A stretch of 7,326 nt of DNA. Source: Clostridiales bacterium (GTDB lineage Bacteria; Bacillota; Clostridia; Oscillospirales; Acutalibacteraceae). The position numbers were made by a program, and so were the translations under genes. This document shows, one piece after another, positions 1 to 5,937 of the stretch. The notes under the pieces are model-generated. The model did no database searches, had not been told where the DNA came from, and was given only the letters and a program-made list of their open reading frames with translations. The DNA lies in assembly GCA_022791355.1 (NCBI GenBank), contig JAAVYX010000160.1, positions 1 through 7,326 of the forward strand, given 5' to 3'. Positions within the stretch are counted from its first letter, which is position 1. Each line of letters starts with the position of its first letter.

Positions 1-1331
1 CCCAAAACCTCCACCGAATCGGGAATATCTCCCGCCGCCGTACGGGCGATCTGTTTGGCGGAGGACAGGGGAAGCAGGCATCGGCCGAAGCCCAGCCGGG
101 CGGCCTCCACCACCCGGGCCGAAGCCCGGCCGACCGACCGCAGCTCGCCCGACAGGCCGATCTCCCCAAAGGCCACGACGTCGTCGGGTATGGGCTTGTC
201 CTTGAGGCCGGACACCAGGGCCAGCGCCACGGCTAGGTCGGCCGCCGGCTCGTCCAGCCGCAGGCCGCCTACCACGTTTAAATAAGCGTCCAGATTGGCG
301 AAAAAATACCCTGACCGTTTTTCCAGCACCGCCAGCAGCAGGTTCATCCGGTTGTGGTCAAAACCGGTGGCCATACGGCGGGGATTGCCGAAGCCGCTGG
401 CCGTCACCAGACCCTGCACCTCGGCCAGGATGGGCCGGGAGCCCTCCAGAACACAGGCGATACAGGAGCCGGACACGCTGCTCATCCGGCCGGACAACAT
501 GGCCCCCGACGGATTTTCCACCTCGTGCAGGCCGGACTCCAGCATCTCGAAAACCCCGATTTCGTTGGTGGAGCCATACCGATTCTTGATGGCCCGCAGA
601 ATACGGTAGGAATGGTTCCGGTCCCCTTCAAAATACAGCACCGCATCCACAATGTGCTCCATCACCTTGGGGCCGGCAATGGCCCCGTCCTTGTTGACGT
701 GACCCACGATGATCACCGGCAGGTCCAGCTCTTTGCCGGTGCGCATAAGCAGATTGGTGCACTCCCGCACCTGACTGACGCTGCCGGGGGAGCTGTTCAT
801 ATCGGTCAGATTCATGGTCTGGATGGAGTCGATCATAACCAGGTCGGGCTTTGTGGAACGGATGTATTCGGCGACGGCCTGTACGTCGGTCTCGGCCATG
901 ATCATGAGGCTGGGGTTGTTTACATGCAGCCGCTGGGCCCGCAGCTTGAGCTGCCGGGCCGATTCCTCGCCGGACACGTAGAGAATCTGATAGGCCGGGT
1001 CCAGCTGTCCGCAGATTTGTAAAAGGATGGTGGACTTTCCGATGCCCGGGTCGCCGCTCAGCAGCACCACTGATCCCTTGACAATTCCGCCCCCCAGCAC
1101 CCGGTCCAGCTCTCCGATGCCGGTGTGATAGCGATGCTCATCCACAATGTCGATTTCGGCCAAGGGAGCGGCCGCGGCCGTCCGCCGAAGAGCGTGGGAA
1201 AGGGGGGCGGCCGGGGCCGGCAGCTCCTCGTTCATGGTGTTCCACTCCCCGCAAGCGGGACAGCGGCCGCTCCACTTGGGATTCTCATATCCGCAGGCCG
1301 AACAGACGTAAACCGTTTTAGTCTTTGCCAT
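1..1331 (-). CDS. radA: DNA repair protein RadA (3' end cut by the window edge)
   Basis: RadA is a cytosolic RecA-like ATPase that promotes branch migration of recombination intermediates in DNA repair and transformation. The 443 visible codons show the full domain order. An N-terminal four-cysteine zinc finger has C10, C13, C24 and C27. The Walker A motif GDPGIGKST is at residues 93-101, and Walker B ends at D168 in LVMIDS. The RadA signature follows at residues 249-253, here KNRYG instead of the usual KNRFG. A Lon-protease-like C-terminal domain follows (GLRLDEPAADLAVALALVS region). Known family members are about 455-460 residues, so roughly 15 residues lie beyond base 1. The ATG at 1331 is preceded by AAAGGAAG about 10 nt upstream. 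It lies 288 bp downstream of cwlD in the same direction. No clear promoter or terminator separates the two, so co-transcription is possible. The Phe-to-Tyr change is conservative and probably tolerated. Confidence 0.97.
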   Translation of the reverse strand, partial: MAKTKTVYVCSACGYENPKWSGRCPACGEWNTMNEELPAPAAPLSHALRRTAAAAPLAEIDIVDEHRYHTGIGELDRVLGGGIVKGSVVLLSGDPGIGKSTILLQICGQLDPAYQILYVSGEESARQLKLRAQRLHVNNPSLMIMAETDVQAVAEYIRSTKPDLVMIDSIQTMNLTDMNSSPGSVSQVRECTNLLMRTGKELDLPVIIVGHVNKDGAIAGPKVMEHIVDAVLYFEGDRNHSYRILRAIKNRYGSTNEIGVFEMLESGLHEVENPSGAMLSGRMSSVSGSCIACVLEGSRPILAEVQGLVTASGFGNPRRMATGFDHNRMNLLLAVLEKRSGYFFANLDAYLNVVGGLRLDEPAADLAVALALVSGLKDKPIPDDVVAFGEIGLSGELRSVGRASARVVEAARLGFGRCLLPLSSAKQIARTAAGDIPDSVEVL

Positions 1332-1619
1332 GCTTTTCCACTTCCTTTGTAAAAGGATACCGTCTACCGCCAAGGAATCATACGCCCGACGGCCGCTCAA
1401 TCAGGAGGCGATCAGGGAACGAACAGTCTTCCTGAATTTGGCGGGCCCAAGCCAAGCCGCTCATTAGAACGGGCGGCAGCAAGCCGGTCAAAAGATCGAC
1501 CCGCAAAAGCCGTTTTAAAAGGCGGACCGCCGGCAGCCGGGTGTTCGCCCGGCCGCCAAGATAAGGCGGCATGCGTAGGGCCGCCCCTAAAACTTTATGA
1601 CCCTTTTGCCGTCCGGCAG
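1332..1619. other. cwlD-radA intergenic region with GC-rich hairpins
   Basis: No gene is convincing in these 288 bp. Two adjacent short hairpins are visible: GCCGGG/CCCGGC (1536-1541 with 1548-1553) and GCCGCC/GGCGGC (1552-1557 with 1565-1570). A GGCGG at 1521-1525 can compete for the second. None is followed by a T-run on the minus strand, so they are not standard terminators. A 64-codon minus-strand frame (1378-1572) runs through this structure, but it lacks a ribosome-binding site and any recognisable domain. Confidence 0.4.
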
Positions 1620-2351
1620 TTAGGTTTTGGGCTCCTCCGCGTCTATATAATCCAAAAATCCAAGCAAAACCGCGAAGGCCATTTTCTTTTGATATTCCGC
1701 GTCCTTAAGCTTTTGCAGCTCGGCGGAATTGCTCAAAAAGCCGCATTCCACGATAACCGCCGGAATTTTGGCGTTGTAGAGCAGATAGGTGTCCTTAGTG
1801 CCCTTCTTGACCGCTCGGGTATTATCGGGCTGCAGCTGAGCCTTGACCGATGCCTGAATGCATTCGGCCAGCAGCTTGGAGTCCTCCTGGCCCGGCCCGT
1901 AAAAGACCTGCGCGCCGCTGTACTGAGACTGCTCGAATTTATTGAGATGGATGCTCAAAAGGACCGAATTGGTGTATTTCTCGGTCAGCTTCAGCCGGTT
2001 TCGCAAATCCGAATTTTTCCGTTGGCGGATGGTGACGGCGTTGGGATCGTCGGTGGCCACGTCGCCGTCCCGCACCATGATGACCTCGAAGCCCATGGAC
2101 ACCAGCAGATCCCGCAGATCCTGGGCGATTTGCAGGTTCAGGTCCTTTTCCAGCGTACCGTCAGGGGCTACGGCGCCCCCGTCAAAACCTCCGTGTCCAG
2201 CGTCCACAATCACCACCGGCAGGCTGCGGGAGGCCAGAGAAGCCGGTTGTATCCGGTCGGCCAGCGCCCGAAAGCCAGTGACAAAGACAGCCGCCGCCAA
2301 AAGGGTCAAAGCGACAGCCGCTATTTTTTTGAAGCGTATACGGAATACCAT
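1620..2351 (-). CDS. cwlD: N-acetylmuramoyl-L-alanine amidase, CwlD-like
   Basis: This is a zinc-dependent amidase_3 enzyme that cleaves the bond between N-acetylmuramic acid and L-alanine in peptidoglycan. CwlD family members act during sporulation, removing the peptide so that muramic-delta-lactam can form in the spore cortex. The 243-residue protein has a basic N-terminus and one hydrophobic segment (about residues 10-27) that would anchor or export it. The predicted zinc and catalytic set is complete: H53 in DAGHGG, E68 in LEKDLN, H135 in SIHLN and E202 in VECGFLSN. The length is close to Bacillus CwlD (about 237), and there are no extra cell-wall-binding repeats. The ATG at 2351 has GGGGGA 6 nt upstream. 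The candidate promoter at 2404-2433 resembles sigma-E, which fits a mother-cell sporulation role. Another amidase_3 function cannot be excluded, but the small single-domain form favours CwlD. Confidence 0.9.
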   Translation of the reverse strand: MVFRIRFKKIAAVALTLLAAAVFVTGFRALADRIQPASLASRSLPVVIVDAGHGGFDGGAVAPDGTLEKDLNLQIAQDLRDLLVSMGFEVIMVRDGDVATDDPNAVTIRQRKNSDLRNRLKLTEKYTNSVLLSIHLNKFEQSQYSGAQVFYGPGQEDSKLLAECIQASVKAQLQPDNTRAVKKGTKDTYLLYNAKIPAVIVECGFLSNSAELQKLKDAEYQKKMAFAVLLGFLDYIDAEEPKT

Positions 2352-2763
2352 TTTCCATCCCCCGCAATCTCTGCATGACGCGCGGCGCAGCGCGCTCTAT
2401 AGCAGAATATGCCAAAGGGAGGAGCCAATATGTCACCCGCAGCGCGGACATTTTTATAAAGAACTTTGCGTCCCGAATAAAAACATCCGATTTTTGGCCT
2501 GCAGCGGCTGTCTTGTTTCTTTATGATCAGGAGGGGATTTTTAAGCAGATTGCTTTCTTTGTTGGGACTTTGCGCGAGTTTTCCCGCTACTAGCTACTAG
2601 GCCAACTTTTGGAGCATCCATATAGGCTCGCCTGGGCGCCAAGCCTTACATCCAGTTAAACAAGCGAAAAAGAAATCTGCCGCAAAAGCTCCCAATCGCT
2701 CATAAAATAAAAACAAGCCTATTGCATAGCATCCCGTCTGCTAAACCAAAAATGAAAAACGCC
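2352..2763. other. 412-bp gap upstream of cwlD with no supported gene
   Basis: Besides the candidate cwlD promoter, this AT-richer stretch holds a GCGCG/CGCGC hairpin just upstream of cwlD (around 2380-2395, inside the predicted leader). It also has a TAGCA/TGCTA mini-hairpin at about 2727-2743, and a 15-bp sequence at 2731-2745 that recurs inverted at 5336-5350. Several purine-rich Shine-Dalgarno-like strings occur on the plus strand (2416-2424 and around 2528-2535), but no credible reading frame follows them. I see no clear intrinsic terminator for the upstream membrane-protein gene. Confidence 0.4.
2404..2433 (-). promoter_or_regulatory. Candidate sigma-E promoter of cwlD
   Basis: Read on the minus strand, ACATATT (2427-2433) is followed after 15 nt by CATATTCT (2404-2411). 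Sigma-E consensus is roughly KMATATT, 13-15 nt, then CATACAMT, so the -35 matches closely and the -10 keeps CATA--CT. The implied start lies about 45 nt upstream of the cwlD ATG. Sporulation sigma factors are known to drive cwlD in Bacillus. The match is by eye only. Confidence 0.45.
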
Positions 2764-3369
2764 TTACCCCCGCTTGCTTTTTTTCCTCCCATTCTTATAA
2801 AAAAATCGCTCGTGCAGGGAAATCTCCCGATAGCCGAAAAGGTAGCCAAAGGCGGGCGCTATCGGCAGGACCAAGGTAAAACAGGCGGAAAGGATCACCG
2901 GCCCCCAGCTCATCTCGGCTAAACTTAGGGTGCCGGCCAGCAGAGAGTAATTCAGGGGGAAAAAGATACAGTTAATCAGACGGTACGGGTACAGGAAATC
3001 CGCGGTAAACAGACCGGCCTTGGCCAACAGCAGGAGTATCCCCGCTGCAAAAAAAGGAATACTGGCCATAAGCCCCGTTTTCAAACCCTTCCATACATCC
3101 TCCCTGACCCGGCCAAACAGATGCTTATTCCGGTCGCTGTTCCCCGCCTGCCAGGCAAGACCGTAGGGAAGGGAAAACAGTACGCAGAAGTTGAGCAGCT
3201 GGCAGACCACCCGGCCTATGACGCTGTTGATCAGCAGCAGTACCGATAAAGAGGTCATCAAACAGATCAGGTCGGCAACCACATACCGCAGAAAGAGAAA
3301 GAAGGTCAAACGAGACGTCCCGTATTTGTTGGGGCTCTCATCCTTGTAAAGCGCGCCGCTGGCAGACAT
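2764..3369 (-). CDS. Unrecognised multi-spanning membrane protein
   Basis: This 201-residue protein is not recognised as a named family. It has about five hydrophobic segments, near residues 22-46, 50-72, 96-118, 130-150 and 155-176. They are separated by short charged loops, one of which (about 75-95) is rich in Arg, Lys and Asp. The C-terminus is strongly basic (RKKSKRG) and should be cytoplasmic. The motif GYLFGYREISLHERFFYKN near residues 172-192, at the end of the last helix, may be a family signature. No catalytic motif or transporter signature is evident. The ATG at 3369 has AAAGGAG about 10 nt upstream. A nearer ATG in that spacer is out of frame and unlikely. It is separated from scfB by 345 bp containing a plus-strand promoter and terminator, so it is probably not in the SCIFF transcript. 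Codon use resembles the neighbours, so it is likely real. Confidence 0.8.
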   Translation of the reverse strand: MSASGALYKDESPNKYGTSRLTFFLFLRYVVADLICLMTSLSVLLLINSVIGRVVCQLLNFCVLFSLPYGLAWQAGNSDRNKHLFGRVREDVWKGLKTGLMASIPFFAAGILLLLAKAGLFTADFLYPYRLINCIFFPLNYSLLAGTLSLAEMSWGPVILSACFTLVLPIAPAFGYLFGYREISLHERFFYKNGRKKSKRG

Positions 3370-3394
3370 TGGACATACGCTCCTTTCCGCTGTT

Positions 3395-3422
3395 TTGATA
3401 ATTGTTAAAGGCAGTGTATAAA
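3395..3422 (+). promoter_or_regulatory. Candidate sigma-A promoter on the plus strand
   Basis: TTGATA (3395-3400) and TATAAA (3417-3422) are spaced 16 nt apart. It points away from the membrane-protein gene that starts at 3369 and toward the intrinsic terminator at 3567-3607. Transcription would start near 3429. The spacing and hexamers are good, but an AT-rich intergenic region can produce this by chance. Confidence 0.4.
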
Positions 3423-3428
3423 AAACGG

Positions 3429-3607
3429 TCAGCCGTACTGGCCCGGAGCCTTCGAAATGTAAAGGTTCAGCCCGCCTTAACGTCTGTTTACAAGGTCAAA
3501 AGGATATACAGATTATCGCTTAGACGCGCCGAACGAAAATCTACATCTTTTTTCAGACTCCAGCGGGCGGATGCGCAAACGCTAGCAGCGCATCCGCTAT
3601 TTTTATT
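3429..3607 (+). ncRNA. Candidate small RNA, plus strand, about 175 nt
   Basis: This interval lies between a sigma-A-like promoter and a strong intrinsic terminator that works only in the plus direction. All annotated genes here are on the other strand, so the terminator needs some plus-strand transcript to serve. The only plus-strand frame (3402-3734) reads straight through the terminator stem, is very rich in Arg and Lys, has no ribosome-binding site and matches no family I recognise. Hence I favour RNA over protein. Within it I see only short local stems (for example CGG-TCAG-CCG around 3428). I could not match it to 6S, SRP, tmRNA or RNase P RNA. The ends are inferred from the promoter and terminator. 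Confidence 0.35.
3567..3607 (+). terminator. Strong intrinsic terminator, plus strand
   Basis: A perfect 10-bp stem, GCGGATGCGC (3567-3576) with GCGCATCCGC (3588-3597), encloses an 11-nt loop and is followed by TATTTTTATT. On the minus strand the same stem is followed by CCGCTGG, so it is not a terminator for scfB. Confidence 0.75.
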
Positions 3608-3631
3608 GCCGCGTAAGAATGCGGCAATAAA
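3602..3631. repeat. Second perfect hairpin overlapping the terminator tail
   Basis: TTTATTGCCGC (3602-3612) pairs perfectly over 11 bp with GCGGCAATAAA (3621-3631) around an 8-nt loop. It begins inside the T-run of the preceding terminator. The two could be tandem terminator hairpins, or this one could stabilise the 3' end of minus-strand scfB transcripts. It lacks a T-run on the minus strand. Confidence 0.7.
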
Positions 3632-3714
3632 CGCCGTGTCGGCGGCACGCCAACCGTTCCGCGATTACAACCTGCCTGCAAAAGCAGACATCCGCCATGA
3701 AAAGCAATCGCTTT

Positions 3715-5070
3715 TTACGCCAAGGCGGCCTTGATCATAATCGCGCATTCCAGCCGTTTCTTCTCCAGCTCGCAGGCCAGCTTGTGGGGCGAACGGATAT
3801 TGCCGGCGTATTGCAGATTATTGGCGTTGCAGCCGCCGCTGCAATAAAACCGGGCCCAGCATTCCTTACAGGTCTCCTTGGAATAGACGTTGGCCGCGGC
3901 GAAATCGGCCTTTTTCTCCCGGTCTATAGGCTGACCGTGCAAGCTGCCCAGCTTCCAGCCCTCCATGCCCACAAACTGGTGACAGGGGTAAATATCCCCC
4001 TCCGGCGTAACGGCCACATACTCGTTGCCGCAGCCGCAGCCCCGCAGCCGTTTGATGGCGCAGGGCCCCTGATCCAGATCCAGCATAAAGTGGAAAAAGT
4101 TGATTTTGCTTCCCTTTTTCTTCAGGGCGATAATGGCCTGGGCCAGCCGCTCGTACTCCGCAAAGACGGCCGGAATATCCGCCTCGGTCAGGGCGTAGGG
4201 CAGCTTGGAATCGGACACCACCGGCTCAATGGATATCTGGTCGAAGCCCAGCTCGTAGAGATGGAGCACGTCTTTTGTAAAGTCCGGATTTAAACGGGTG
4301 AAGGTGCCGCGGACATAGTAGTCCTTATCCCCCCGCTTTTCCACCAGCTTCTTGTATTTGGGAACAATGGCGTCGTAGCTGCCCTTGCCGCCGGGGGTTA
4401 CCCGCAGCTGATCGTTGATTTCCCTACGCCCGTCGATGGACAGCACCACATTGGACATTTCCCGGTTGATAAAGTCGATCTTGTCGTCGTCCAGCAGCAG
4501 GCCGTTGGTGGTGATGGTGAAGCGGAAGTTCTTGCCGTATGCCTGCTCCTTAGAGCGGGCGTAGGCCACTACCTCCTTGACCACCTCAAAATTCATCAAA
4601 GGCTCGCCGCCGAAGAAATCCAGCTCCAAATTGCGGCGGGATCCGGAGTTTTCCAAAAGGAAATCGATGGCCTTTTTGCCGGTCTCAAGGGACATGAGCT
4701 TGCGCCCCTGTCCGAAATCCCCCTTGGCAGCGAAACAGTATTCGCAGCGTAGATTACAGTCGTGGGCGATATTCAGGCACATGGCCTTGACCGGTACCGG
4801 CCCCATCATTTTGGCATACTGCTCGTACTCGTCGGCCGATTCCAAGAGCCCCTCTTCAAAAAGCGCGTAGAGCTCGGCGTAAGCGTCCCGTATCTCCTCC
4901 TCGCCGTACCGGCCGGACAAATCGGCCAGCGCGGCGGCGGGACAGTCCTTCTCCATATGTTCGGATGTATAGTCCAGCAGCTGGAAGGAAAGCTCGTCCA
5001 GCACGTGGACGGCGCCGCTGCACACATCCAGTGCGATATTGTATCCGCCCAACGAATATGTATGTACCAT
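3715..5070 (-). CDS. scfB: SCIFF peptide maturase, radical SAM/SPASM enzyme
   Basis: This enzyme uses S-adenosylmethionine and iron-sulfur clusters to make a thioether cross-link in the SCIFF peptide. The 451-residue protein begins MVHTYSLGGYNIALDV, the typical start of this family. The N-terminal ~90 residues are expected to form a PqqD-like peptide-recognition domain. The radical SAM motif is C105, C109, C112 (CNLRCEYC). GGEP at 154-157 and TTNG at 187-190 follow. The C-terminal SPASM/auxiliary-cluster cysteines are C337, C345, C347, C363, C401, C404, C410, C414 and C433, a complete-looking set. I chose the ATG at 5070 over the one at 5115 because AAAGGA lies 9 nt upstream and the extra 15 residues are unlike the family. 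It lies 867 bp downstream of scfA, with a terminator between them, so expression probably needs read-through or its own unrecognised promoter. Its stop overlaps a weak AAAAGC/GCTTTT hairpin (3700-3715). Confidence 0.95.
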   Translation of the reverse strand: MVHTYSLGGYNIALDVCSGAVHVLDELSFQLLDYTSEHMEKDCPAAALADLSGRYGEEEIRDAYAELYALFEEGLLESADEYEQYAKMMGPVPVKAMCLNIAHDCNLRCEYCFAAKGDFGQGRKLMSLETGKKAIDFLLENSGSRRNLELDFFGGEPLMNFEVVKEVVAYARSKEQAYGKNFRFTITTNGLLLDDDKIDFINREMSNVVLSIDGRREINDQLRVTPGGKGSYDAIVPKYKKLVEKRGDKDYYVRGTFTRLNPDFTKDVLHLYELGFDQISIEPVVSDSKLPYALTEADIPAVFAEYERLAQAIIALKKKGSKINFFHFMLDLDQGPCAIKRLRGCGCGNEYVAVTPEGDIYPCHQFVGMEGWKLGSLHGQPIDREKKADFAAANVYSKETCKECWARFYCSGGCNANNLQYAGNIRSPHKLACELEKKRLECAIMIKAALA

Positions 5071-5365
5071 TTTGTTCCGTCCTTTTATATTTCTTTTATA
5101 CGCTATGGGTACCAACGATTGACAGGGGATAATACGCCCCGCGGACTTTTACGGGTGGAAAACCTACGCAGGCAGGACGGCCGCCAGGTTACCGAGTTTC
5201 TCTTGGCTACCTTTCGGCCGGCAACCAAGACATCGCAGCTTGCGACAATTTTTCCATCGTAAAACCGTATTTGCCCTTTGTAAATCGATGATATGTTTTT
5301 GCAAAGGTTTTTATTCTCGCCGCTTTGTCGTTTGATTTAGCAGACGGGATCTTGCGCCTTCTTTG
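5071..5365. other. scfB upstream region with possible leader structure
   Basis: No gene is supported. On the minus strand, GGTTGCCG (5219-5226) can pair with CGGTAACC (5187-5194) over 8 bp with one G-U pair. This encloses a small GCC-GAAA-GGT hairpin and a GAG-AAA-CTC hairpin. A CCCG/CGGG mini-stem lies at 5137-5154. This could be a structured 5' leader of scfB, but I could not assign it to a riboswitch class. On the plus strand, CCTTTGTAAA (5275-5284) pairs with TTTGCAAAGG (5298-5307), followed by TTTTTATT, which looks like a plus-strand terminator. No convincing scfB promoter was found; TATAAA at about 5093-5098 (minus) has no good -35. Confidence 0.35.
5275..5315 (+). terminator. Terminator-like hairpin, plus strand
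   Basis: A 10-bp stem with one G-U pair (5275-5284 with 5298-5307) and a 13-nt loop is followed directly by TTTTTATT. The stem is AT-rich, and no plus-strand gene is apparent upstream, so its role is uncertain. Confidence 0.4.
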
Positions 5366-5394
5366 TATTGGATTAGCAGGAGGTTTCGCGCCAG
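5366..5394 (+). repeat. Left inverted repeat of the element
   Basis: The inner 14 bp (5381-5394) match 5795-5808 exactly in inverted orientation. The outer 15 bp match imperfectly with a 1-nt offset. Confidence 0.6.
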
Positions 5395-5426
5395 GTATTA
5401 CTATTGTTATTACTCCAAAACCTGGT

Positions 5427-5485
5427 CGCGAGACGCAAATTCCTTTTCTTTGCGCAAAGAAAAGGAAGCAAAAGATGCGTTCGCG
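5427..5485. repeat. Perfect 28-bp palindrome within a longer imperfect hairpin
   Basis: Bases 5440-5467 form a perfect palindrome whose left half is TTCCTTTTCTTTGC. Flanking arms CGCGAGACGCA (5427-5437) and TGCGTTCGCG (5476-5485) also pair apart from one bulged base, so the fold spans about 59 nt. The CGCG of the left arm can alternatively pair with the repeat core at 5387-5396. There is no T-run typical of a terminator. Confidence 0.75.
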
Positions 5486-5609
5486 GAAATCCTATGGATT
5501 TTCGATCGGGACATCGAGCCCCTCGCAAAAATATACGCCTTGCGTATGGATTTCCTCTTTCCCATATGCCTTCCCGCTCCTTTATGCTAAGACGACGGTA
5601 GTGGCACAT
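5473..5609 (-). pseudogene. Frameshifted N-terminal fragment resembling IS30-family transposase
   Basis: The ATG at 5609 has a near-ideal AAGGAGG 7 nt upstream. The first 17 residues, MCHYRRLSIKEREGIWE, resemble the start of the IS30 helix-turn-helix (pattern Y-x-x-L-T/S-I-x-E-R-E-x-I). The resemblance then continues in a different frame (from 5562). That frame gives KSIRKAYIFARG and then SRSKIHRISANAS, comparable to the known pattern SIRxIAxxLGRS followed by SPSTISREIxRN. A frameshift near codon 16-17 and small indels therefore broke the gene. Nothing of the DDE catalytic domain is present. The frame open from 5609 ends at 5373 with sequence that looks non-coding. The resemblance was judged by eye against the IS30 family. 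Confidence 0.45.
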
Positions 5610-5794
5610 TTGGGTTCCTCCTTACGGTTGTCTCGCAACTACTATTTTTCCCTCTTATGTCATTCCTTTTTTCTCTCGCTCTTAGATTGTATATTCACCC
5701 GTCGCAAAAGAAGGGGGCTAGAGTCGCTTCAGCGCCGGGACGCCAGACGTCAGACGCTATTAGACCAGCTTTGGGAGGAACAACAAAAGGAAAT

Positions 5795-5824
5795 CTGGCG
5801 CGAAACCTCTACCCTAACCAAATA
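5795..5824 (-). repeat. Right inverted repeat of the element
   Basis: CTGGCGCGAAACCT (5795-5808) is the exact inverse of the left core. The remaining bases, CTACCCTAACCAAATA, align imperfectly with the outer left arm. Confidence 0.6.
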
Positions 5825-5879
5825 AGGGAAAAGCGAATTGGAAGCGAATCCTCCGCCCGGCCAACCAAAGAAAAAAGGC

Positions 5880-5919
5880 AAAAACAGAAAATAAGGGACA
5901 GAAAAAATCCTGTCCCTTA
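5880..5919 (-). terminator. Intrinsic terminator of scfA
   Basis: On the minus strand, TAAGGGACAG (5910-5919) and CTGTCCCTTA (5892-5901) form a perfect 10-bp stem with an 8-nt T-rich loop. It is followed by TTTTCTGTTTTT. It starts 19 nt after the scfA stop codon and should end most scfA transcripts before scfB. Confidence 0.85.
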
Positions 5920-5937
5920 AAACCTCTGTTCAGTTGC

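Larger units (their letters stand above)
5366..5824. mobile_element. Decayed IS30-like element or derived MITE between scfA and scfB
   Basis: A 14-bp core, AGGTTTCGCGCCAG at 5381-5394, recurs perfectly inverted at 5795-5808. Outside it the similarity continues imperfectly (TATTGGATTAG against TATTTGGTTAG), giving arms of about 29 nt at 5366-5394 and 5795-5824. Arms of this length fit terminal repeats of IS30-family elements. Inside lie a frameshifted transposase-like N-terminus (5473-5609) and a 28-bp palindrome. The interval is more AT-rich than the flanking genes. At ~459 bp it is under half of a normal IS30 element, so it is a deletion derivative or MITE-like remnant. A third degenerate copy of the core (CTGGTCGCGAGAC, 5422-5434) sits just inside the left end. 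No clear target-site duplication was found. The exact ends are uncertain. Confidence 0.5.

Noticed and set aside
354..1022. Long plus-strand frame
   Set aside because: It is antisense to the clearly conserved radA reading frame and has low-complexity Gly/His-rich translation typical of shadow frames.
1378..1572. 64-codon minus-strand frame between cwlD and radA
   Set aside because: It has no ribosome-binding site, runs through GC-rich hairpins and has no recognisable domain.
1689..2378. Plus-strand frames opposite cwlD
   Set aside because: They mirror cwlD, whose catalytic residues are intact on the minus strand. No ribosome-binding site or family match was seen.
2415..2458. Strong Shine-Dalgarno followed by ATG on the plus strand
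   Set aside because: The frame stops after 9 codons, and the region is better explained as the cwlD promoter on the other strand.
2523..2600. 25-residue plus-strand peptide resembling a signal sequence (starts MIRRGFLSRLL)
   Set aside because: There is no Shine-Dalgarno before the ATG. The AGGAGG string lies inside the frame instead. It is probably chance.
3402..3734. 110-codon plus-strand frame
   Set aside because: It reads through a perfect terminator stem and into the end of scfB, is extremely Arg-rich and lacks a ribosome-binding site.
3715..4293. Plus-strand frames opposite scfB
   Set aside because: They are shadows of the conserved radical SAM gene.
5071..5115. Upstream start for scfB adding 15 residues
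   Set aside because: The family starts at MVHTYSLGG, and the ribosome-binding site sits before the ATG at 5070.
5140..5175. T-box-like string GGGTGGAAAACC on the plus strand
   Set aside because: The conserved GGGTGGNACCGCG is interrupted by extra bases. There is no specifier stem and no downstream plus-strand gene.
5325..5825. 166-codon plus-strand frame in the scfA-scfB gap
   Set aside because: It spans both inverted repeats and the palindrome, has mixed low-complexity content and no family resemblance. The opposite strand has the better start signal.
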